A stretch of 64,000 bases of DNA from Tachypleus tridentatus (taxonomy: Eukaryota; Arthropoda; Merostomata; Xiphosura; Limulidae): the NCBI RefSeq assembly GCF_004210375.1, contig NW_027467782.1:36693771-36757770 (forward strand). Direction: 5' to 3'. A program made the translations under genes and the position numbers. This document shows, piece after piece, positions 48,427-58,400 of this stretch. How positions within the stretch are numbered: the stretch's first letter is position 1; every line of letters begins with the position of its first letter. The notes under the pieces are model-generated. The model did no database searches. It was not told the origin of the DNA and worked only from the letters and a program-made list of their open reading frames with translations.

Positions 48427-49832
48427 TTACACTTGGATTTTTTGGAGTGTGTTGTTTGACATATTGTATGTTACTTGACATCCGTACTCTATTAGTGGAC
48501 GGATGTAAGCCTTGTATATTTGTATAATGGTGTTCGGTGCGCATTTCGATTGTTTACCAGTTATAGTCTTTAGATATGAAATCCTTTTCTGATTGATGAG
48601 TGTATATTGTTTATGTGTTTTTTCCATGTTAGTTTTGTGTCGAAAGTGACGCCAAGGAATGTGATGTTTTTGCTCATGTTAATGGTTGTGTTTCCAAGTG
48701 ATAGTTTTATTTTTTCTATATTTTTTCTTTGCTTCTTTAGTTTTCTATAGAAGGTGATTGCTTGTGTTTTTGTCGGATTTAACACGACCCTCCACTTGTT
48801 GCTCCATGTTGAGACGTTGTTTAGTGATTCTTGTACGCGAGACATGGCCATTACTGGGTTTCTGGAGGTGCTCCAGATTGCGATGTCGTCTGCGTATTGT
48901 GAATTGTGTGTGTATGTTAAATTTGGAAAAGGTATGTCACTGACGAAAATTATGTATAGAAGTGGAGAGAGGACTGATCCTTGGGGCACTCCTGCCGTTA
49001 TATTAAATAATTTGGATATGGTTTTATTGACTTTTACTTGTGCTGTTCTATTGGTTAAAAAATTTGAAATCCATTTGACTATCGTAGGATTTATTTGTAG
49101 GTGATTTAGTTTGTATATGATGGCGTTGTGCCAAACGCTGTCGAATGTTTTTTTGACATCTAGGAATACCCCGATGGTTACTTGATTGTTGTTGTAAGCT
49201 TTGTAGATTGATTCGGTGAGTCGTGTGAGGTGATCTGTTGTTTGTCTATTTTTTCTGGAGGCATTTTGAGATTCTGGAAGGATGTTGTTTGATTCGCAAA
49301 AATGGAGGAGACGGTTGGAGATAATTCTCTCCATCAGTTTGCCAAGGCAGCTTAACAGACTGATGGGGCGGAAATTATCTGGATTTGTTCTGTTAGTTTG
49401 TTTCTTGGGGATCGTTGTTATGATGGCTTTTTTCCACGTGTCAGGGTAATACCTGGTCGCTAGTGAAATGTTCATGATGTTTGTGAGGTTGTTGTAGTAG
49501 GAGAGTGGAACTTTTTTTGAGAATAATATTTGGAATTTGGTCATGTCCGGGGGGAAGTGTTCTTCAAGTTTTTTGATATTAATCTTTAGTTCGGATATGG
49601 TTATTTTTCTATTGATTGAATTTGAGTATGCTTCTAGTGTCTCTCCGGGAAATCCTGGTGAGAATGAAGCTTGGTTTGTATTTATGTAGTTGTTGACATG
49701 GTGTTGGTGTTGTGTGTCGAAATCTACTGAGTTTAAATCGCTAAAAGCGGATTTGTAATAGTCAGCTAATAAGTCAGCTTTCTCTTCGTCCGTCCTTGCG
49801 ATTTTATTGTTATGTGTGATGTGTTGTAGCAT
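48427..49832 (-). CDS. Reverse transcriptase of the Jockey-type LINE
   Basis: RT fingers and palm motifs are in order: DNFRPISLLSC, FLDVKKTFDSVWH, GVPQGSVLSPLLY, YADDIAIW, ITFLGVTFD. Open from 49832 to 48570, with the C-terminal part continuing in an overlapping frame to 48427 (HKQYTLINQKRISYLKTITG). One A in the fingers (SQNASRKNRQ, usually NGFR) departs from the family. It works in target-primed reverse transcription in intact relatives. Confidence 0.85.
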
Positions 49833-50085
49833 GTGATTTGTGTTTTTGTCTGAAGCAATACTCTTGAATTTTTTCCAGAATTCTTTTGGATTGTTTTGGT
49901 TTTTCTAAGTTTTACAGAAGTTATGCCAATTGTTTTCCTGACTTTTTTAATTTCTTGTTTAATTTTTGTATTTGTCCTATTGATTTCTGTTTTAATGTGT
50001 GGATCGCGTGTTATGTAGTGTGTTCGTCTTAATTGTCTGCGTTTGATTATTAGTGCGTAAATTTCTGGTGTTAGAGTCCATTGAA

Positions 50086-50971
50086 TTAGTGATTGTTTTC
50101 TTTTTGATTTAGGAATTGTGTTTTTATGGCTTTCTTTATGGCTTCTGTAATTTGATCAACATAGTTGTCTAGTTCTGTTTTGTTATTTACATGTTCGATT
50201 GGATGGGGTAGGTATGAGTCCAGAGAGGCATTAAAAGTGAGCCAGTCTGTTTCAGTGTAGGTGTATGCGGAAGGAGTCACGTACGCCACAGCAGGGTGGC
50301 GCGGGTGAATCATACATGACATGGGGAAATGGTCACTGGTGATTTCATCATGCACTTTAAAGTTAGATATTCTGTTAACCATGTCCTTGGGTGCAATGAT
50401 GAAATCGAGTACATCGTATGAGCCGTTAGCGGCTGAGAAGTGTGTAGGTGTATTGTCATTAATTAAGTGCATTTTATTGCTAGAGATAATTTTTTTTATG
50501 CACGATCCTCTGCGTGTGTCTCTGTTACCCCTTAATTCTGTGTGCGGTGAATTAAAATCTCCAATAATAATTGGTTTGGGTTTACGATTAACACATTTTT
50601 TGAAGGAAGTTAATGTCGATGTCTTTGGTTGGTGAGCAATATATGGCTAGAATCGGAATAGTTAACCGGTTGTTAAAGTGGATATTACAAAAAATGGTCT
50701 CATTAATGTCAGATTTAAATGAATCTTCTATCGAGATTAGATGCGATATTTTTGTACTAAAGTAAGTTATTATACCTCTGTTGTTTTCTGGGTGAGGTAT
50801 GTTGTGTGAGATGAATCCGGGGATTGTGGTGTTTTGTTTCTCTGTGCAAAGTGTTCCTGAAATGATGATTATGTTGGCGTTTATATGTTTGTTTATGTTG
50901 TATATTTCTATCCTTTTGTCTTTAAGATTTCCTTGGCAGTTGATGTGTAAGATTTTAATGTGTTGTATCAT
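50086..50971 (-). pseudogene. APE-type endonuclease of the Jockey-type LINE
   Basis: First frame 50971-50588 gives the N-terminal beta strands (ILHINCQG, IIIISGTL). Second frame 50472-50086 gives NGSYDVLDFIIAP and SDHFPM, the conserved D and H of the active site. The two are separated by a frame break. Confidence 0.8.
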
Positions 50972-52004
50972 TGTGTTGTTTTATTTCCCTTGCGTGAATT
51001 TTGAGTGAAAGAAAATGATGGCACCATTTACTATATGCCTTAAGTATGGGTTTACCCTTTACATTGGAAATGGTAACACTGTCCGACTTCCTCATGTCTT
51101 TAACTTTTTATGGGCCATTTGTATTTTTAATTCTATTTAGATCTTTTATACAAATTTTAGACATTGTTTTGTTTTAATTTAATTTATTTTTTTGCCTTTT
51201 ATAAGACATTCCTTTTTCCTATTTTACTGCTTGTTTGGTGTAGATAGTCTAGTTGGTTTGTGCCAGTAAACACCAACCAACTGAACACAATGTAGAAATA
51301 TCAAAGTTGTTTTGATTAACAAAGTTTCCATTTCTTTGTTAGGTGGAATTGCCATAATAAAATGAGAAAGTGCTTAACAGTCATGAAATACAATTATATA
51401 GAAACATCACAAAGTCTAAAATAGTGGTTATGTACATAATAATGTGAAGGAAGTTTTTCATGACAATATGACTGAATCTATTTTACTGAATTATTTTGCA
51501 TGGTGATGTATTTTATGTTTAAGCAGTCAGTCAGGTTTAAAAGCAATCCTTTTGGCAAGTTGAAGTAATGTGCTCAATAAATACAAGTTGATTTTGTTGC
51601 AAACTGCAGGTAAAGAACAGTATTTAGGGAAAAGATGCAAGGCTCATATCACTTGTTATTGCACTGAAATTGAAAAAGTATAATTAAGGGAACATGAAGA
51701 CTGAAGAATTCAGTAGTACTTATTCAGTAACCTGTTTCTATTGTTTTTTAGCTGTATTGGACTCACTGCAGTTTATTTATTTTATTCAGTGCAATTATTT
51801 TGTTACAAAATATAATAAACTTAGTTTATTGGAGTTCGTGTATCTGTTAAAATCAATAAAATAGATCCCAGTAAATGACAAGTTTTAGAAAAGATGTTGG
51901 AAAGCCCTTCATTTTTTTATTTTTTTTTACATTAACTTGCATGAATAATTTATGTGCATCTCTAAACAACAGTTCATAAGTTATTTGTAATATATAGGAA
52001 TACA

Positions 52005-52208
52005 TTCGTGAAGATGAGAAACACACTTCAAGTAAAAATGTATTCTGAAGACAGCTGGTATGGATATTAGAACTTTAATTAACATAAAGCAGAGTCAGTT
52101 GCAAACTCTCTCTTTGTTAACCTGAAGATTACATGAGAAGACCAAAATATTCTTCTGTGCTTTATGTTAATTAAAGTTCTAATATCCATATTAGCTGTCT
52201 CAAGAATA
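52005..52208 (+). repeat. Hairpin insertion P5 with hammerhead-like loop and 13-bp target duplication
   Basis: ATATAGGAATACA occurs just left (51992-52004) and right (52209-52221). Arms 52038-52091 and 52158-52211 are complementary over 54 bp with four mismatches. The 66-base loop contains CCTGAAGATTACATGAGAAG then ACCAAAATATTCTTC, aligned with the core region of P3. Left of the arm is an inverted copy of the family 3' block. Confidence 0.82.
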
Positions 52209-52293
52209 CATATAGGAATACAGATTATTTTGAAGTAGAGAAGTTTGAGTTGAAACTTAAATAAATGTTTATCTTTTTTTTGTTTTGTTTTAG

Positions 52294-52429
52294 ATTAGAA
52301 ATGAGGAGATTGAGTGAGAACCAAAAGTCTTCATTTTTTTATTTAAGTGTAGAAGATGAAAACTTTGCTTATGATTTGGTTCAAGAGCTAGTTAGGTCTT
52401 TCCTAGCAGCTGAAGACACCAGAATACAA
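52294..52429 (+). CDS. ATR: ATR exon (first visible)
   Basis: 136 bases, phase 2 in, phase 0 out. Reads LEMRRLSENQKSSFFYLSVE then DENFAYDLVQELVRSFLAAE and DTRIQ, which runs into DCASY of the next exon as the equivalent RTQDCASY does in human ATR. Donor CAA|GTGAGT. Confidence 0.8.
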
Positions 52430-55400
52430 GTGAGTGGTTATTTTATACTGAAGTGTGTCTTTTGACTCTGTGTTATTGGTTTTATTTCACATTGACATAC
52501 TTATGAGAAATGGTTAGAATAATTAGACTACCTATACAAAAGTTGCACAGATTTGAAAAATACTTTATTTTCACTTTACTTAAATTTAAGTTTTTCATTT
52601 GTTAAAACTTAATCATTTATTTAAAAAAAAATTAGTTTAAATATAATCTTAATTATCTATGAACCTTGCCATTTATTTCTTTCACTATACATGAGATATT
52701 AAATTTTTTCAGAAATCTCAAAACAAATTGTTGATCACAGTAATCACTAGATATTCAGTGAGATATAACATTTAGTTTACATTACCCAGTTGCTTTCTTA
52801 CCCAACAAATGGTTTGTAACATGATGTTCTGAAATATGGACAAACATGTTTTGAATCTCCTGTGGTCTTCAAAATATGGATACAAATGGGTGAAGAAGTT
52901 CAGTGCAACAAAACATAAGCCACATTTTAAGGTGTGTTTCCAAATCCTGGACTTACGAATGACAGCAGAATGTGCTTTTATATATTTCAAATACTGCATA
53001 CCATTTTGGATTGTATATATGCTTTGAACAAAATACAGATTGTGACAATCATAACTCGCCACTGAAACACACTGTAAATGGAGAAAGTTTTAAATCGTCA
53101 TCAGGTAAATAGAATAAATAAACTATCAAAAGATCATTTGTACAGGGTGTTCAGAAAGTCACTGTGCACTTGTATATTTATTAACAGACATGTTTCAATA
53201 TAGAATACAGGAGGTAAATATGAATAACAATTATAAACAATATTAAAAGTGACCCCTGTTGGCTTGGATCCTTCTTATTTTGTTTCTAAACACTGATGTC
53301 AGTTGCTGGCTTGAAATAGACTGAATAGACATATAATTACAAAACTGCACAGTGACTTTCTGAACACCCTGTATAACATTTTGTGACTCCGTTAATAACA
53401 TTACTACAGTTGATAAACTTCTGCCAACCTGCATGGAGCCTAAGACAAGACCTTCCAGCTATATGAAGTAGTAAAGGTGTGCCAGGCACCAACAGAAATA
53501 TTTTTTTTTTTTTTGTTAAAAAAAGAGCATGAAGTGAAAACATAAACTAACCATCTTTAGTGGCATAAAATTGAGTGAAACCAGGGAGAAGAGACCTCAG
53601 TGTTGTCTTTACAAATCCACTACTATCACTAGTCAGTAGGAACATTAAGATTGTTCAGGACATAGAATTTTGTGTGGAATCAGCAAATCAGTTTTCTGGG
53701 AGGGCAAAAAATATAGAAATGTCACTTTTGTTTCTAAGTGAAATGTATTTAGAGAAGAGAATATACTTCTAAAAGTGAAGGAATTTCTTCACTGAAACAG
53801 TGTTAAGCTACATCTGCATAATTTTAGGACTAACAGGTTTCACTTTTATAAGCTCATTCATTACTTACAAATAGACTTAATGTGTTGAAATAAAATTCTT
53901 TGTAGACTGATAATGTTTGTATCCTGTGTTCTGAAGCACCCATTGATAAAGTTGCAATATTGCTTTGGACTTTTCATTATTGTGAGTGAAAGACCTGTTG
54001 AGCTTCATGTATTTGTAGATAGTGAAAATATTAGACACACTCGAGATTATAGGGTTGTTAATAAAGTGCCAATATCTAAAGTTTGTAACAAGAAGTAATT
54101 ATTCTTGAGGAGACCTTTTGGTGTACACAGAATTCAAGAACTGTACTGTATAACGAATCTATGTTGATTGTATATGTGACTTTTTTTTAACACAGGCTTA
54201 GTCTCTGGGACTGGCTTTATAATCATTTTGTGTTTGATACAATTTTCAAGCTATTACTTTTAAATTAATAAATATATCTTGATGGAACTTGGTATATTAT
54301 CAATAAATATTACAAGATTTGTTATGCAAAATATTGTGTTTTTTTTATGAAGTCGTAAGCTTTTCATTTTTTTTTTTTTGCATGTTTCTTATCCAACATT
54401 TTGAGATGAAAAATACTTTCATGCATCAGAAAATTTTCAAATTTCACATACAAAATATAACATTCAAAACTTATCAAATGTTTATTAAGGAAAACATTAT
54501 GTTTTGCCCTTTATTTTTACTAATGAATCTCTGTGTAGGTTTGGTTGATTTTACTGATTTCGTAACCAAAAAACAAAATGTGTGTGTGTGTGTGTATATA
54601 TATAAATTTTGCCCTTTTCATTCTGGGATGACAACAGAGTATAACATGAAAACACAAATGTTTAGACTAAATAGCTTAAATCTTATAACATTATACATTC
54701 ATATATATTTATTATTTTTATTATAACAACCTTTCATCCATGCATGTCTAACAATACAGAAGCTACAGTGAAGCAGTGCACATGTGTCATATTACTGTAT
54801 TAAGTTATATGGAACTAATTTTACTATCCACAGAGTGACCTGTTTTGACTGTGTTGTAGTGGAAAAGGATTGTGCAAAATACAGTCACATTTCAATTATT
54901 ATACATTATATACGTATTTACAATACTGTTATTTACAGGTAACAAATATACAGTATAAATAAACAAAATAGTCATAAGTTACAATATCAGTACTGTAGAA
55001 TTCCACTATAATTTATCAAGCTTAGTAAGTAAGCTGTATTTAGGTCTAAAAAATATGAAATTCCAACATAATGATTATCTTTTCTCACATATGTGAACTT
55101 TACACATGCTTCAAACCTTCCGCTCCCCACTTTTGGAATTGTAAGATTTCAATGCGTTTCTCATCCGAATCGTCGTGTGACATACTCATTTGACATATGT
55201 GGTTCCTTCTACACTCCTCTACTGAACTATCACTTCTCATTTGACAGTGCTTAGGTTTGGAAGAGCTTTTTTCTTTTAAGGTTGTATTTACTGCTCACAA
55301 GGTTCTATCACTTTTGGGGATATGGCATTATTGTTAGCAGCTCGAGATGGTGATTCCTCCTTTTCTTCCATTTTCCATCTTTCCCTTGACTTTATCCGTG

Positions 55401-58400
55401 TAGGCTTCTGTGCTCAGTGAGAGCTCTTTGTTGACATACTGCTTCCTACCAGGATAAGTTTTCTTTATCCTCTGGCAATCCTCCTCTGTTCATGATCTTT
55501 TACCTACTTTTTTTTGCCAGTTAGGTCCATCTTTTGTTTCAGTTGGTCTATTTCTCCTGGAATTTGTTCTGGGTATACTCCTATCAGATCTGACAATTTC
55601 ACTTTTCCCTTGCTTGCCTTTGTCATCCATTCTAAGTCTTCCATTATATTGCAGTTTCCTCTTTGTTTGGGGTTTTATCTTCCACCTGTAGCCATTCTTC
55701 ACAATTCTGTGTGACTGACTGTTAAGTTTCTATTTATACTTTCCTTTTTCTTTTCACAGGTCTTCTTTTCATTCATCATTATTTTGATCCTGTTCTGTGG
55801 TCAGACACCAGGATTTTTTTAAACTTTAAATCCACACTGTACTTCCATGATGTGTTCAATTTATCTTCCATGGCTTCACACATTCACCATTGAGATGGGG
55901 TGTTCCACAAAATCACATATAGGTTCATGATTTTCATGATATTTTGTGTTTCATAACCAAGCCCATCCCAGACTGTATCACCCTTGGACTGAATGGGAAA
56001 ACAGAAGGGGTTTGTTGTCCATCCCAATCATTCCTAGAATTAATAACTCAGTATGGTTTGATTTTTCAAAATAAGATTTTGTGGTTATGTGGTGATACTG
56101 CTTTGGATTTCACCACCACATTGTCACCTTCCTTGCTTCAAGTGGAGTATGGGCATCCTTACAACTCCAGTTCCAAATTGCTGAGGTGGTTGACCCTGAA
56201 GGCACCCAGCTGAATGAGTTACTCACAATAACCAATCAATTACAGAATAGGGTGGTGGTATTTTATGGGTGTAGATGATGTGATATTCTTCTCTTTATGA
56301 TAACCATTGACAACAGAATGAGACATCAAGATGTAATTCATCCCTTTTATTGGAAACTGTCATCCTACTCTCAACTAAATGTTGTTACACTATAAGAAGG
56401 TTTTGAATTTAGAGTGAACTCATTTACTTAAGTTCTCACACATATTTCAAGTTAACTATCTTCCTAACTCAATTTCCTCCATCTTGGCTGTGGGTCACAG
56501 CAATGATTTGTGAAATTGTTCTGGTTCTGTCATTGGCTATCTCTTGTTTCTTGTTTTCTCATCTTAATATTAGGGGTATGATATTGTCTATGGATGGTCC
56601 TGGCCCATTTCACAGTTATGAGAGTTGATTACATGCAACAGACATTCTGTTGATACCAATTCAATAGCTCAGATCTAATCCTAGTGTCATACCCAGGAAT
56701 TAGAGTGGGTTTCAATTCCCCATTTCATGGGATTGAGGTAAAGAGGGTATGCTCTTTATTCTACACTCACATGGATGTTGGTATCCCATGGGCATGTTTT
56801 GAAAGTAGTTGATTTACTATGTGTAGTCCATTGCATCCAAGCTGCTGTACACCTAGGGGTGTATCTTTTGTTTACCTGCCTTTCCTATTTTGAGATTGAG
56901 TTACAGTATTGGTTATGACCACTTTCTTGCCACATTCTCTCTCACTCTGATGTACTCCTCTCATTTTTTTCCCTTATATTTCACATGTTCCATAATCGGA
57001 TGAAGAGTATCCCTGGCTCAGAAATGGTCCACTTCCCCTTTCTATGATCTCAAGATCTGATTCTTTCATTTCCAAGATATCCTTCAGATAATTTTAAAAT
57101 ATTCTTTTGTCATATCCTCACACTGGTCCCTCCTTGTTATCAATGTAAGATTCTAGCTAATATTGTGAGAGTAGATAATTACCATATCAGAAGTCTTAAT
57201 TTTCCTATACTGAAAATGTATTTTCAATGTACTTGCCATCTCTCACAAGATTAACTGTTCTTATTTAGTGTTGCCCTTTGTATGTGAACTTTTTCTTCAT
57301 GCATATTACAAGTCTTCCACTCCCCTTGAATTGGGATTTGTTTATCAAGGAAATCATCATCCATTATCCTCTCATATTCCTTTTAATACTTTAGGTCTTT
57401 TACAGTAAACACAGTCACATGATACCTTATATCTTTCACATTAAACACAGTCACACATAATACCTTATATCTTTCACAGTAAACACAGTCACACACGATA
57501 CCTTATATCTTTCACAGTAAGCACAGTCACACGTGATACCTTATATCTTTCACAGTAAGCACAGTCACACGTGATACTTTATATCTTTCACATTAAACAC
57601 AGTCACACGTGATACCTTATATCTTTCACAGTAAACAAGGTTGCACATAATACCTTATATCTTTCACAGTGAACACAGTCACAACGTGATACTTTATATC
57701 TTTCTTCTATATCTTTCACACTAAACACAGTCTTGCATAATACCTTATATCTTTCACAGTAAACACAGTCACACGTTATACCTTATATCTTTCACATTAA
57801 ACACAGTCACACATAATACCTTATATCTTTCACAGTAAGCACAGTCACACATGATACCTTATATCTTTCACAGTAAACATAGTCACGTATGATACTGTAG
57901 GCCTTTCACAGTAAACATATGGTATTGTGTGTATTTATTGTTATTTTTATTTCTCCACTTCCTAACGTTTTTCTTTCTTTCTGGAACTGAAGTTTTTCAT
58001 GCTGTGTTTATGACTGTTTTCTTATGTAAAGTACACATTTTTCTTTTTTGTAGGACTGTGCATCTTATGCACTGCAGGAAACCTTACAGATATATACTTG
58101 TCAAAGTGGAGAGTTGTCACAAATTGTGAGACCAAGTGGTAGTCTTTGGAACAGGTTTTCAGAAGAGGTTCAAGAAATTTTGGTACCTTTGCAGCACTCT
58201 AGGTATGTATTTTATTTTTTATTATAATGAAATTTAGACAGTAATTTTCAGTTATTTTCTTTCTTATCAATTTTTTTTTCTAACATTGTTCATTGTGTTA
58301 TGTTTTTCTTTTATCTTTACTGTGTTATAAAACATTACAATTCAACAGTATTTTAGCATAGTTTAAACATTAAAAACTCAATTTTTTTTAATATTTCACA

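Larger units (their letters stand above)
48150..51130 (-). mobile_element. Jockey-type LINE (endonuclease + RT)
   Basis: Minus strand, from the right: end of an ORF1-like frame, then the APE endonuclease from 50971 (HIKILHINCQGNLKDKRIEI; later SDHFPMSCMIH). The RT follows at 49832-48427 with NFRPISLLSCLGKLMERIIS, AGVPQGSVLSPLLYIIFVSD and QYADDIAIW (catalytic YADD). The main RT frame is 420 codons long without a stop; the endonuclease is broken at least once (50588-50472), as is the RT tail near 48570. The 3' end is not sharply defined. Confidence 0.9.

Noticed and set aside
48754-49104. Plus-strand frame of 116 codons
   Set aside because: It is the antisense shadow of the LINE reverse transcriptase; the same holds for the frames at 48758-48943, 50321-50635 and 50799-51008.
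54319-54726. 135-codon plus-strand frame in the ATR intron
   Set aside because: Low-complexity Phe/Ile/Tyr-rich translation running through a TG/TA microsatellite.
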